Shown here in pieces: positions 45,780 to 59,300 of a DNA stretch of 64,000 nucleotides. The stretch is taken from contig NC_081405.1 of the NCBI RefSeq assembly GCF_030272615.1, positions 477,053,508 through 477,117,507 on the forward strand, read 5' to 3'. Made by a program: the position numbers and the translations under genes. The notes under the pieces were generated by a model. The model worked only from the letters and a program-made list of their open reading frames with translations, did no database searches and was not told the DNA's origin. Within the stretch, counting starts at the first letter, position 1; every line of letters begins with the position of its first letter. This DNA comes from Cryptomeria japonica. Taxonomy: Eukaryota; Streptophyta; Pinopsida; Cupressales; Cupressaceae.

Positions 45780-48700
45780 TATAATGCCCCGCCAGGAAAC
45801 CCCTAAGGGTTTAAATTAAAAACACTCAAATAGAGTGTAAATTTTTTTTTTTATATAATAATTAAGAGTGTTAATGAAGAGGTTACAATATTAAGATAAA
45901 TTGAAGTTAACTCAATTCATTATTAGACACGACATTAAATTACAATGGAGATGATCTGTCAACTTAGATATCACAGCGGAAGGCTCAGCCAATCCTAAGG
46001 AGTTTCCTAACGCGATTACATAACTTTACACCTAACTCAACTTGCGTCATTAGATCTATTAAACTGGGTACCTTAATTTCGGGATAACGCATAGATCTTG
46101 ATTAATGGTTTGGCATCTTCGAATTTTAGGAATCGATCATCTACTTCGGGTGGATAGGAGGCCCTTGATAGGTTATTTAATTAATGCACTTTATTTTCAT
46201 AATTTCATTAAGAGGTCTTCCAAAAGGGTTCATGCTTTTAATATAGAGAGGTTCATTCCTTGGGTTTGGGGTATCCATTCACAAATGATTTCATCCTTTA
46301 ATGTGTTAATAATAGGCTTAATGAGATTTATACATTTAAGGTTAAACTATGATTAGTAAAGCGAGGTTTCCTTCATTTGACTTTAAAATTTTCACCCACA
46401 TTTGATACCTCTTTTAAAATAGTAAACAATATGGCTAATACGATAAATTTGTTTCTTTCGGATTAACTTCCGTGAGTAGAGTGAGGACTCTTCTTTTGTT
46501 TTCATATTTAACCAACTAATGAGTTGAAATTCTTTTATGAAAGGTATAATGTGCATAGCCATGGAATTCATTTGAAGGGTTAATAATGCAATAAGTAGAC
46601 TAACTTCATTAAGATGGATATGCATTAGGCCACACGATAACATCTTTTAAATTAAAGTATCGTTAACTAGATGACAATCAACATTTCAAGATTAGAATAA
46701 TTAAAATCACGGTGACACTCTCTCTTAGGATTAAAATACAATTTCCTGATTTCATATCACTTTTTTTTTCTTTTTGTTAAATGAACTTAAAATGAGGGAG
46801 ATAATTTTACTAAGTTAAATGTAAAAACCACAAGCCAATTACTCTCCCATTTAGATTTATTTTGGCAATCACGAGGGATTCCTTTTATAAGGGATTAAAA
46901 TATGGATATCTAATTGAGTTCACACTATTATAAGTTAAACTAGTGAGGATTATTGATTTATAATTACAACATGAATTACTAAGTATATTCATCCAATATA
47001 CAACATGAATTACCTAATTGAGTCCACACGATTATCATTTTACTCTAGTGAGGAATATAGTTAAGGTTAAAGCGTGAAATAACTTAATGAATCATCCAAT
47101 GCAATGAAGCATAATTAACATGGCGTGAATTTCATTCACTAAGGCAAAAGGATAGATGTTGATATGATGTTCAACCTTTAGATTTCAATCTAGGAATGGT
47201 GACATAAATTTTAACTTTGTTTCCTTTTTACGTCCATTCCATTTATATACTTAATAACAAGTTAATCCAATAAAGAAAACTAGCAAGGTTCCTTCCATTA
47301 TTACTACGTTCATTTAACCTTATCAAAATACTCCTTTCCACAACTCTAATTACAATATTTTAAATGCTTGCCATAACCATGATTCACCAAGTTTTATGAA
47401 CTTAAATAACTACATTTATCCATATGAATAATGTCATGCACTTAAATTTGAATTCATTAAATTTCCACCATACACTCATGCAAGAAATACAACCATCCAT
47501 GATAATTTAAAACATAAAACAAGCACGCTATAAACATCACATAACACAGATATGATCTCGGAGTTCACCCCGGATGGGCTACATCTCCGGGTCTGCTCAA
47601 CTGCAAGACCCTTTTGGTATTATATCGTTAGAAATACATGATTTATAAGTCTTTACATCTTTGCCTCTTAGGCGAACTCAACCAATAAACAATAGACACC
47701 TCATTCGGAGTTTACATAATGATCCCTTCTAGAGTGGATCCAACTGAAACACTTCAAAGCAAAAACAAGGATTTCTTAACTGGTGGCACCTTAAATGGAG
47801 ACTTGACCGACGTTGGTCAGACAAAGGCATTCAGAAGACGGTGACCCAACATACCTATCTAGGCCATGCTATTATAACAAACGCATCAAATTTCCAAAAT
47901 AATAAGCCATGCTCAAGCGTTAACGGGTAATTACAACACTCTCTCAAGTTGGCTTAAACATCTAAACAAATTAATTAATCCTGAGAAGAAACACTAATGA
48001 CAAGTTGGTTCACGACAATAGTCTAGCCCCTTCTCTAACAACTCAAAAAAAATTCTCCTTTTTCTATAAGAACAAATTACATTGAGAGCGACTGAAGAAA
48101 TGGAAAAGCATTACCGAGCTAAAACAAGCTTCTATTGCATACATTTAAAAATTAAAGACCATTCCCTCCACTCGATTTACTCATTATCATATAATTAATT
48201 ATCATTCGATTTAAAATCACAATGAAAGTCATTGTTTTATTAAAGCCCAAAAATACATATATGTAATTAATGATATTGGTTAAATAAATGCTATCTATTT
48301 TAGCATGTATTATAATATAAGCATTTATTCTCTCTTTTTTTTTTTGTTGTTAAAAAAAAACATTATATTTCTAAACCAAAATCCCAACTCCTTTTTTTTT
48401 TTCTTATAACACAAATATTACCTGATATAAACCTATTTTAATAAGCATCTCTTTTTTTTTGTAAACACCATGAAAACCCCAAAACCGAGTTTTAATCATG
48501 CTTAAAATCGCCAAGTGAAAATAATAATAAAAAAAAACATTTTAAAAGTTAAAAATGGCGGCCAAACCCTAGCCGAGCCGAGCCCTAACCGCAGGGAACT
48601 GCGGCCACCATGACGGGCGCAGCCGGGGGTTCTGCGTCCGCCATGGGGGACGCAGTCCCTACGGCTCCCCCACACAGTGGTGCCGGAAGGGGCTGCGGCC

Positions 48701-50473
48701 TCCAAAGGAGACGCAGTCCCCTTCGGCCCCCACTGTGTGTGGGCGCCGATGGTAACTGCGAGCAGCACGCGCGGGGAGGGGCGGGTTGAGCTTCGGCTCC
48801 CCCCCCGTAACCCCTAAATTTACATTATTTTTGTTTGTTTTTTTTTTTTGTTATTTTTTGGATTTGATTCTCAATCCGAGATAAACTATATATATATTTT
48901 TTTTGCATAAAATTTTAGCAAGAATGAAATGCTCCATTATTGCCCCATTCATTTTTTTTTTAAAAAAATTTTACAGGTCTTTTCATTTCCAGATTCACCC
49001 AAAACTCCATAATAGAACAAACATCTCCACATCGGGTTTTTAAGCCACCAAATCTATTAAGAACAAGAGTTTTATTCAAGAACAATCCAAGTTTGGAAGT
49101 AAACTGAAACTAAACTTCAAACATTCATGGGTAAAACTAAATTTTTTTTTTGTAATCAACAAATAAATAAGGTAGTGGATTCGAATCCTACCTCAAAATG
49201 CAATTTCCAGGCATGAATCTTGATAAAATGCTTCCCATTCTGCTGCTCCCATCCAAATCTTCCATTTTTCTTCAAAAAAACTCCCAAAACCCAGAACCCC
49301 CAAAATGTCTCCCAAAACTAGGTTAAAAAGAAAAAGCCCTAATTTTGCCCTAATTTCAATTTCGAATTTAGGGTTTTATTTCTAAAATACAATAAATGAA
49401 AATCCAAATGGGAATCATTCATTCCCTCCTTGTTCATTTTTCTTTTAAAATTTAAAAGCTTCTATTTCATATTCAACTTTAATTTAATTTACTGAAAATC
49501 AAACTTTTATATTTTATCAACTATACAAGTAAGAAGAAATAATTTCTTTTAAATAATAATAATTTTCCCTTTTCCCTCCAAATGCGAAAATGCGTAATTT
49601 ATTGCTATCTCCCAAATGTCTTTTAAATTTTTCCTTTCCAAAAACGCATAATCTCATTAAATTCATTATTTTAAAATTAGCTATTAAATTAACTCGCTAC
49701 AACATAATAAAACGACATTTTTAAATAAATGACTAATCTAATGCAAGAGTTTAATTTATTCTAATTTCTCGACTACAAATGCATAAAAGTTACAAATGCG
49801 TAAACGAGCACGCTAACCCAAGTTAAATACCTTAAGCTTACTACATCAATAATTTAAAGTGGTCTCTTAAATTAATGTTTAATCATATAAAGGAAGCTAC
49901 CCAATTTAAATTTCTAAATTCCTAATGTGCTCGTCTACTCATAAATTTTGAATTTAATACTTAGGATAACAAACCTCACTTACCCCGCGCAAGGCATGCA
50001 AATCGAGGAAGTCCTCCAAGTCTCTCGACATGCATCCCAATAAAACGCGAGCTCCATGAATCCACGCACGATGCTCACCTAACCATGGCTAAGGCAAGAC
50101 GAGCGTTATATGACCACTAATTCCAAATTCAAAAGATGAAAGGGCATACTCAACCTTGCAAATTCCAAAGGAGATGAACCTTGCCCTAAGCGATGTTGTA
50201 CCTGCAATCTCCTGCACCCATGAATTCATACAAGCATGCATATACAAATACATATTCAATGAAGACGTCAGCTCAAGATTTATCACAAGGGTTAGGAACA
50301 ATTACATTTACACGAAAATCGATGCAAAAGCACAATAATAAGTATGCACAATTTATTTATATTATCTAAACTACACATTGCATATCGGTTAATCTACCAT
50401 TCAAGAATGTCACATAGGAAGTAAATCAAGGTTAAACGGGTTTTAAAAGTCCGACTAGGGTATGGGCATTACA
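45780..50473 (-). repeat. 5' LTR of element G
   Basis: 4,694 bp. It differs from 37260-41955 at about 20 single bases plus a few homopolymer lengths, by eye. It starts TATAATGCC instead of TGTAATGCC, one of those changes. Confidence 0.95.
48555..48820 (-). other. GC-rich island in the G 5' LTR
   Basis: The copy of the island at 40036-40300, with four or five base differences, mostly G/A. Confidence 0.55.
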
Positions 50474-51601
50474 TGAGCATCCTAAATCAATGATCCATTC
50501 ATCCTTTACTTCAACTTTAGCTGCTAGGGCTTGTACTACCGGTTTAGAAGTATGTGTCGGTTGATCTTATGTTATAGCAACGAAAAACCATCCATTTTCT
50601 ATCGCATCCTCATCAGAATCATCAGTCACACCTTCATCAACAATGTAACAAGATTTGTCTTTATTCTTCTTAAATCTGTATCTCTGATATTTAGGGTTAG
50701 GCTTGTATGTTCTTCTAGCTTCTTCTCTTAGTCTAGCATGTCTATCAGGGCATATTGAAGCCATATTGTAGTTAAAATTTTTAAAGGGTGCTTTACCTTC
50801 ATACTTACTTCCAACTAGACCTTTAGGCATATTCCTTGCAAATAGTGCTTCAAGTTCTTCAAGTTCTTCATTTTCTTTCCTACTTTCTTCAAGTTCTCTT
50901 GCATAAAAGGCTTTCCAATCAGATTTGTCAAATGATGGAGCAAATGATGTTAATGCTTTAAAGGCCAAATCTATCTTTATAGTAGCAATAGGACCAAATT
51001 CTTCAATTTCAAAAGCTAAAAGTTTCCCAATCAATGTATCCCTAGTAATTGATGTATTAGGCATTGTTCTTAACTCATTTATAGCAGTGACTTTCATTTT
51101 ATATGCCAGTGGAAATCCTCTTAAAACTTTTGAAACAATTTCATCCTCACTTAAGGTTCCTCCACAACATTTAATACCCAAAACAATTTCATTTACTCTT
51201 TCCATAAAAGCAGAAATCCTTTCATCTTCTTCCATTTTCAGATGTTCATACCTGACTCAGAAGCTTTCAAGTTTTGCAATTTTGACTGTGGAATCTCCTT
51301 CATTCAGTGTTTCCAAATGATACCAAATAGCTTTAGCAGTAGACCTATTTGATAGTCCCATGATTTGTTGATATGATAATGTGCTCAAAAGTGCTTCTCT
51401 TGCTTTGCAATCATTTTCTTCATCTTATGTCAAGTTAGCTGGACTAGGATGACCTGGTACAGTAGCAGTATAACCATTCTTTGTAACTTCCCATATGTCT
51501 TTTCTAATACAATTTAGATGTGTCTCCATTATGATCTTCCATATGCTATAGTTGGTTCCATCAAGTTCAGGACTATCCTTCCTGAAATAATTAGTAGACA
51601 T
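50474..51601 (-). pseudogene. gag: Element D gag and protease start
   Basis: ATG at 51601 (MSTNYFRKD), one frame down to the G insertion. Gag of the UBN2 type (MEEDERISAFMERVNEIV, KVLRGFPLAYKMKVTAI). The knuckle region reads KNFNYNMASICPD, with its Cys mostly lost. The protease motif begins WIIDLGCS, where DSG is expected, and G is inserted right after it; the rest (HHMIGDKGKL) resumes at 37259. A few TAG stops are present. Confidence 0.85.
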
Positions 51602-51644
51602 TGGATCTCCTCAAGCTGTTAAACTTCTGCAAAAAAGGACTAAG

Positions 51645-51656
51645 CTCTGATACCAA
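51645..51656 (-). other. Primer-binding site of element D
   Basis: Minus-strand TTGGTATCAGAG, next to the 5' LTR. Confidence 0.85.
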
Positions 51657-51659
51657 CTT

Positions 51660-52304
51660 TTAGGTCCCGGAGACAACTGAGAGGGGGGGTGAATTAGTTG
51701 TCTAATAAATTTAAACCAAAAACAATTTAACCAACTTAATGCTTAATACTGATAAACTAGTTAAGTATGCTAGTAGATAGTTATAACAGTTAATTGCTAT
51801 ACCGGTAAGGATTAGTGCATGAAACATTAACATAAAGTCATCCACAACACATAACACCAATATTTGTAAATGGAAACCCTGTAAGGGGAAAAACCATGGT
51901 GGGAAACCTTACCCACAATCAGATGATACTACTGCAGATAGTAAGTGTACATAAATGGGGTCTGCACATGCAGAAAGGCCAACATCCTAGAGATCACTGC
52001 TCAATCACAAAATGGGAGTCACACTAACTACAATTGGATGGTTAAATCCAATAAGAATGTATTGCACAAAATAGCATCTTCATATGCTAGATTCAGTACT
52101 AGTGTAATGTTGATATGCTTCCACAAAAACCCTCCTTCAATCTTCAGATGATGTCTGCATGTATAGCTCTGCTTAATCTCGCATATACCTTCACACAATC
52201 CTTTTTCACATTCCACATTTGATCTTACAAATAAGATCTTACATTTATACCATAACCTAAGACCAATTTTAGTAGGTCAGCTCTACAAGATATGACAATA
52301 AAAA
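51660..52304 (-). repeat. 5' LTR of element D, cut by E
   Basis: Parallels 32931-33558 and breaks off at ACAATAAAAA, exactly where E's TGTCATGCCC begins. The remaining ~400 bp must lie to the right of E. Confidence 0.85.
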
Positions 52305-53149
52305 TGTCATGCCCAAAATTTAGGGCAAGAATGGAATAATTTTTTTTTAAAAATAATGTCTTAAGCATTAATTTTACGAATGTGAAGAAAACTCTAACAT
52401 GTTTTGTCTTAACTATGTTGGGTTAACTTAAACCACTAACTCAAGTACTCAGAAATATTTTAAATCATATGCCGAATACTAAAAGAATGTTATATCATTT
52501 TCTCAATTTTAATTCATAACTTATTTTAAATCATCTCCTTAAAATATAATTGACAAAGATAGAATTAGTCTCCAAAGTTGTTTACGGTTTAAAGGAACTA
52601 ATTAAATTAGTCCTCGTACTTTGTTTAAAATGTCAAAAAGTTTATCTAGGTCAATAATCATAATATACTTTAAATTAAATTGACAAGCGGCCAATAAATT
52701 TTTATAATGAATACTTACCTATAAATTAAATAGCCCCATAACCAAAATTAATTTTACCCCATTTATTATAAGAGATCTAGATATTTAATTTAAATCATTT
52801 CAACCTATTTGAAATCAAATATTAATTTCATAACAATTTAACTTAAACAATTTCTACCTATTTATATTTATATAAAACATAATTATATAAATACAACCTT
52901 ATATATATATATATATATATATATAAAACTTCCTAGGGCTTTACCCATGCAAAACCCTATCTAATAAAATACCCATTTCAAAAAAAACCCTCCTTTTTTT
53001 TTTATATAAAAATAAGGCTTCCCTTATGATATTTTATTATTAAGCCATATTATATTTTGCTTGCCCTAACCCCCAAGTTTTGGGTTAGGCCTTCCTATTA
53101 TATTATTTTTGTTTTCTTTTTTTTCTTTTTATTGGCTCAGACTATGCAG

Positions 53150-53405
53150 GGCCAAAGTCAATCGAGTGGCGGCCATGGCGAAGGGGAAGAGAGAGGCGAC
53201 GAAAAGTGGCAGAGGGCGGCGATGAGGGGTGTTCTCCCCAAAGGGATAGTGGCACCGTCACTGTGGGTCGCCGCTCACAATGGAGGCCAATGCCTTCCAC
53301 TATGGGTTGCGGCCCACAGTGGTGGTTGTGGCCGCCACTAGGGAGCCCATGCCCACAAAACGGAGGGGCCGCCCTGCGGGGTAAGCCGTAGGGGCCGAGC
53401 CCCAA
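53150..53405 (-). other. GC-rich island in the E LTR
   Basis: About 250 bp of GC- and CpG-rich DNA in AT-rich surroundings, with CACTGTGGG/CCCACAGTGG inverted words. Similar in position and character to the island in the G LTRs. Confidence 0.5.
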
Positions 53406-53603
53406 CAAGTTTTAATTTATATATTTTTTTTATTTAAAACAAAATTTAAATTTGTTATTGTTTTTTTTTTAAATATAATTATATATTTATATATATATAT
53501 ATTATATATCTAAATATCTATATATTTATATATATACATTTATATATATATTTTTTATATATTTATATATATATATATATGTGTGTATATATATATATAT
53601 GTA

Positions 53604-53609
<6 letters not shown>

Positions 53610-53639
<30 letters not shown>

Positions 53640-53652
53640 TGTATGTATGTAT
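53610..53652 (+). repeat. (ATGT)n microsatellite
   Basis: About ten uninterrupted ATGT units, preceded by (AT)n-rich sequence from about 53465. A separate (AT)n run lies at 52901-52925. Confidence 0.9.
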
Positions 53653-56448
53653 AAATGTATATTCATAGCATTTTTATATACATGCAGGCATAAATACATT
53701 ATTCTTTGTGATCATTTATAATAGTGCATTTTTTTTCTTAAATATATATATAATGATATGCATGTAATCTGCATGTCAATAAAATTATATATTTGTATAA
53801 ATATATATATTTTATATGATAGCAAATTAAAATAAATAGGCCCTAGTATTTTGATTTAGATGAAAAGGAAATAGATGGATTAATAATTTTCAAATTCATT
53901 TACAGCAAGGGTATACTTTTCTAAGCAATAATTTTACAAGTGTTTTATTTCTACCTTCAGCTATATACATGTTTAGATTTTATTAGTTTTACTAGCAACT
54001 AAATAAATCTAGATTTTCTCTAAATAAAAACTATAACAGATTGTGATTTTTCCTTTTTCTGAAATAAATAAATTTACAGATTCTGCAATTCCTACAACAG
54101 CTAATTAGATAATAACTTTTAATAAAATCTATCAACAACTAAATCTCATATTTTCTGTAATTAAAATGAAAGACAAAACCGCAGATTAAAAGGAAATCAC
54201 AACATTTAAATAAAAATGACTTTTATATTTCCGTGGGCTATTGCATGTAATTCAAAGGCATTTCTTTTCACATAAAAAGAAGAATACATCTAGCTTATTT
54301 CATTTCAAAAAGTATTCTGCAAATTTACAAGGTATTTTCTTTATCTAAATAACAAATAACATAATCCCATGTCTTCATTTCTATTTTACAATCAGCCTCT
54401 CATTTCAACGAATGAGGATATATTTTTCTTTTAAAACTAATAATTATATCTGCAAAAAATTTTTTGCAACAAATAACTCCTGCAACCTTCCACTTGTCCT
54501 ATTCCTTTCTCCTGACAATCCTACATGCTAAATAAGAACCATGACCATGGAGTGCTCACATCCCACTGTAGGCTAACTGGTAGCCACCCCCAAGCTTAGA
54601 GAACCAAGCCCTAGACGGGAAACAAACATGCAAACACAAAGGGATAGAATGCACACAAATTCAAACACACTCCCATCCTAGCTACACTGCACCACACCTT
54701 GGTGATGACCTTTTAAGGGTGGTAGTGGACCAAATACCCTGAGGAGATCTGCAAGTATGGAAAACATGTAGCCACCTCATGGCACACCAAATACATCAAG
54801 AATAGCAACCCCTTATTCCTTATGCCCCCCAAGGCATTCAAGCCTTATTTCCCTCCTTATGACCCCCATTGCACAAACATGCCATGTAGCAAGGGTCACA
54901 CAAAATCCCTTGTGATCGCTCTCATAACAAAAGTCTCTCACTCGAGGGCTGTCACTACTACCACCCACAAGATCCTCCTCTCTCCCAAGAGTAAGAGGTC
55001 TTGATGACTCCCAAAAACACATACAATACATAATACAAAATACCAAATTAAATTCCCAAAAGGACATACAAGGAAGCAAATCTTTTACACCAATATGCTT
55101 TCAAACACATGCAAAAAGAAACCATTTTAAGAAGAATACAACCAACCTTAATCTGCCCAAAGGTAGGTTAGTTTTGTTGAGGATGAGCTGCCCAATTCCA
55201 TGGTTCTTCTCCTTCTACCCTTAGCCAAAATTCTCTATTCGAAATCTAGTATATTCTTTTCAAAATTTCTCTTCTCTCCAAAAATGGAGAGTGGGTGATT
55301 ACCCACAAAAATCTAATTCTTGCTTAAGAAGGCCATTTTGAGAGTTCCCACTAGTTTCTAAAAACTAAAGAGGAATGTAAGATAGAATGGGAAAGCGAAC
55401 TCTCATTCAAAAAGGAATGTTTACAACTAGGTTCAATCTTCTAATTTCAATTTTCGCACAACTCAGAAAAGTCAATTTTTAGGGTGTCTAAAAGGTCACT
55501 TGGGAGTAGAAACTTGCCTTAAATTAGCCCTAACCCTTAATTATACCTTATGGGCTTTAGGAAACCCTATTAAACTACCCCTAGGTGTTCATTTAACCCT
55601 TTTTAAACCCCTCTAAAGTTTTTTTTCAGGTCAAACCTATGTTGACCATCCCAAAGATTCTTTACCCAAGGTATTTATGACATCACATTACATTAATTAA
55701 AAAAAACTATAGTTGAACACTTTCCACCAAGAGACAAAAATAAAAAAATTCAAACTTAAATCCACACATGTGTCAAGTGACACAAAGAAAACACTTTTAC
55801 AATTTAATACATGAAATCGTCTCTTGTGGATTTTACACAAATCAATTAAATAACACTTAACACACATGCATCATATACTATTATGAATAAAATACAACAC
55901 AAATGGGGTGTTGTCTCTCCAAATAGACAAACCCCAGGCTTATGAACATACATAGGTCTAGGTTTGGTTCTCCATAATATTTCCATGGTCACATGGATAA
56001 CTTCCTGCGCATCTCAATTTACACATTAGTAACTTTCAAATAACCACATATAATATAAATCACAAGAATAATAATACACATTATCACTTGCATACAATTT
56101 ACATCTGAACAATTTAATACATCTTATATCCAAGCAATTTCACATAAGCAATTCATCCTAATTCTCATAATTTTTATCCACACTTAAACATACATCATAA
56201 TTCTATTATCCTAGTAAAGTCCTGCAAATTCAATAACAACATTTATCACTGCAAATTCATCCTATTCAAAACTCATGTAGTGTTCTATATCATAAAGCAT
56301 ATAAATAAATCCTCAATATATAGCAATGTTATCCAAATCATGAAATCATATAAGTTCTAAATCCAAAATGCATAAAAATAAAGTATCAGTAATAGTCTCA
56401 ATATAAAAACCACTGAAATGTCAGACTGAGTCGAGGTGGGGCCTCACA

Positions 56449-56461
56449 CCCTCCCCCTCTA
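56449..56461 (-). other. Polypurine tract of element E
   Basis: Minus-strand TAGAGGGGGAGGG directly before the LTR start TGTGAGGCCC. Confidence 0.8.
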
Positions 56462-59300
56462 GGCATGAACTTTCTCTTGGAGTTCATCCAAGAGGTGGGG
56501 GTACTCTGATCTCATATGTGCTGCATCCTCACATGAAGCCATAACCTCATCATAACAATCCCACTGGACCTTAACTTATTCTGGCTCTTGACCTCGAAGG
56601 GCCAGGGTTCAGTGTGCCAAAATGCAAATGGGCTCCAAAGCTAGCTGCCCGTCCGACTTCACCTACAAGGCATCCCAATCTAAAATATGAGACTCATCAT
56701 AGATATATTTCCTCAAAACTGATACATGAAACACATCATGGATGCGTGACAGGCTAGGTGGCAATGCTAAATGGTAGGCAACTAGGCCTATCCTCTCAAG
56801 AATCTGAAAAGGTCCTACAAAGCGAGGTGCAAGCTTAGAACCCTTTTCGTAACGGATTGGACTCTTATGTGGTTGCACTCTCAAGAAGACTGTATCTCCA
56901 ACCAAGTACCTACAATCTATCTTCTTTGCATCAACATATTTCTTCTGTCTATCCTGTGCCTCTCTCAGATGCTGCCTAATCAAATCTACCTGTTGTTCCA
57001 TATCCTGAACTATCTCTGGACCAATAGCAACTATGTCCTCTATGCGATCCCACCTCAACGGTGTCCTGCAAGGCCTACCGTATAATGCCTGATAGGGTGG
57101 CATCCCCAAGGAAGTGTGATGCCCATTGTTATAGGCAAACTCCACTAAGGGAAGGTACTCTTCCCATCTAGTTTGATGATCCATGACGTACATGCAAAGC
57201 ATATCCTCGAACACCTGATTAACCCTCTCTATCTGACCATCCGTTTCCGGATGATAGGCAATATTGCAATTGAGCTTAGTGCCTGTAGCTGCCTATAATG
57301 CCTTCCAAAAGGAAGAAGTGAAGAGAGAATCCCTGTCAGAAATGATCTTGCATGGAACGCCATGAAGCCTGACAATGTCTCACAAGAACACTTGTGCTAC
57401 TACTGGTGCTATGAAAGTAGTACGAACTAGTGAAAAGTGGGCCACTTTGGTCAACTTGTCAACTGTCACCAAGATAGCATCATGGTGACGAGAAGACATA
57501 GGAAGACCAAAGATGAAATCCATGGATATAGTATCCCACTTCCACTTCAGTATAGCATGAAACTGGAGCAACCCACCTGGATGGCGGTGCTCCGCCTTGC
57601 CTCTCTGACACTCGTGACACCTGGCTACTAACTCTCCAATGAGCTGCCACATTTAGGGCCAATGATATAACTGCCTCAGATCAGCATGCATCTTCTTAAC
57701 TCTGGGATGCACTGCATAAGGAGCTCTATGAGCCTCCGTGACAATAAACTCTCACAATCCCCTGGAAGAAGGTACATAGATGCACCCTCTATGGCGTAAT
57801 AGTCCATCAGACTCCAAAGAATAATCCACATATTTCCCTTCTAGAGTAACTTGAGATCATATTACCTAACCAACCTCTGCATACCATCCATCCTCTGGCA
57901 AGTGCTGTAGTATACAGTCTCTCAAATCCGTGCCCATAGATATGGTGTAAACCTCATGACGTCTCCTACTCAAAGCATCTGCAACTATGTTTTCCTTTCC
58001 TTTGATGTAGTGAACGTCAAAATCATATTCACACAAGAACTCCATCCATCTCCTCTGACATGCATTAAGGTTCGGCTGAGTGAAAATGTACTAAAGACTC
58101 TGATGATCTGAATGCAGCTCGAAGTGATGACCTAAAAGGAAGTGTCTCCACCTCAAAAGTGCATGCACTACTGTTGCGAGCTCAAGGTTGTGAGTAGGAT
58201 AATTAAATTCATGAGTCTTAAGTTTCCAAGACTCGAAAGCTATAGCCCTACCATCCTGCATAAGATCTTCCCCTAAACCCTCTAGTGAAGCATCTATACA
58301 AACCATGAAGTCAGCTATGGGATCTGGTACAACAAGGATAGGAGCACTAGTAAGTGCCTTCTTGAGTTCCTGAATCCCTCAACAAAACATTAGTAATAGC
58401 TTGCTAAGCCCATGAAGCTCCTAACCTCTGTCACACTGGTTGGCACTGGCCAATCCATAATAGCCCTAATCTTTGATGGGTCAACTGAGATCCCATCACT
58501 GGGAATAACATGCCCAAGGTACTTGACCTCTGATCGAAAGAAAGCACACTTCGACAAACTGCCAAACAACTGGTTATCCTGCAAACACTGCAATACCTAT
58601 TTCAGGTGCTCCTCATGCTCCTTCTCATTCTAAGAATATATCAGTATATCATCGAGGAACACAATTACAAAATGGTCCAAAAATGTATGGAATACCCCAT
58701 TCATGAGGCTCATAAAAACTGTTGGGGCATTCGTAAGACCAAATGGAACTACGGTGAACTCATAGTGACCATATCTAGTGTGAAACGCAGTCTTGTGGAT
58801 ATCACTCTCCACTATTCTCAGCTGATGATATCCTGACTTCAGATCTATTTTGGAAAAGACTTTGGCACCCTAAAGCTGGCTGAATAAATCATCAATTCTG
58901 GGCAAAGGATATCAGTTCTTGATGGTTACTTTATTTAGCTGCCAATGATCCATACATAATCGGAGAGATCCGTCCTTCTTCTTAATGAAGATGATTGGTG
59001 CACCCTAAGGGGATATGCTAGGACAAATATGACCCTTCTCAAGGAGTTCCTCAAGCTGTATTTTGAGTTCATTAAGATCATTTGTGGTCATCCTATAAGG
59101 TGCTCTGGAAACTAGCTCGACTCCTGGTACTAGGTCTATATGAAAATCAATCTCTCTACGGAGCAACATTCCACGTAACTCTGATGGAAACACATCTAAA
59201 TATCCCTTAAGGATAGGATGGTCATCAAGCGATGTTTCATTTTCTTCCTCTTCTCCTGTGTCACTGATAGTGATAGCTATATGCGGGAAAAGTGGACTGA
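56462..59300 (-). pseudogene. pol: Chromovirus pol: RT, RNase H, integrase, chromodomain-like tail
   Basis: RT starts near 59230 (YLDVFPSELRGM, REIDFHIDLVPG), with PFGLTNAP and catalytic FLDD at about 58740-58640, and the connection at 58560-58390 (YLGHVIPSDGI). RNase H is at 58310-58090 (CIDASLEGLG, HSDHQSL). The integrase zinc finger ends in CHECQRGK near 57610, the core is SMDFIFGLP...TVDKLTKVAHF, and ETDGQIERVNQ is near 57230. The GPY/F motif (RFVGPFQILERIG) and VFHVSVLRKY are near 56800-56710. The tail at 56660-56465 (VQWDCYDEV, EDAAHMRSEYPHLL) resembles a chromodomain. Stops and frameshifts throughout mark a dead copy. Confidence 0.85.

Larger units (their letters stand above)
37260..50473 (-). 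mobile_element. Element G: LARD-like non-coding LTR retrotransposon
   Basis: 13.2 kb, target duplication TGAGC (37255-37259, 50474-50478), two ~4.7-kb LTRs that I estimate to be ~99.5% identical by eye, and a 3.8-kb internal domain without coding capacity. Minus-strand orientation follows from the primer site at 45766-45779 and the PPT at 41956. LTR ends are a 10-bp inverted repeat TGTAATGCCC/GGGCATTACA. Large retrotransposon derivatives (LARDs) have this size and lack of coding. LTR ends and a GC-rich module resemble those of E, suggesting a Tekay-type helper (inference). Confidence 0.9.
32931..52304 (-). mobile_element. Element D: Ty1/copia, a second SIRE-like family, with nested G and E
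   Basis: Minus-strand copia with its left LTR at 32931-33966 and a partial right LTR from 51660, cut by E at 52305. Gag starts at 51601. G interrupts it at 37260-50473 (duplication TGAGC). The LTR edge in + coordinates reads TTAG rather than TG, so that end is degenerate or mis-set by a few bases. Its own target duplication cannot be seen because the outer end lies beyond E. Confidence 0.85.
52305..56448 (-). repeat. 3' LTR of element E
   Basis: TGTCATGCCC to GGGCCTCACA, an imperfect 10-bp terminal inverted repeat like that of G. No coding sequence supported. It contains a GC-rich island at 53150-53405 and simple repeats at 52899-53680. Confidence 0.8.
52305..59300 (-). mobile_element. Element E: Tekay-like Ty3/gypsy chromovirus, 3' part
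   Basis: Minus-strand element: a 4.1-kb 3' LTR (52305-56448), PPT, and a pol ending in a chromodomain-like tail. It is cut near 59300 by F, so gag and the 5' LTR lie outside. Long LTRs and a C-terminal chromodomain fit the Tekay/Del branch. It is inserted in the LTR of D after AAAAA. Confidence 0.8.

Noticed and set aside
53057..53408. ORFs on both strands over the GC-rich island of E
   Set aside because: Open only because of high GC and lack of stops; low-complexity content, inside an LTR.
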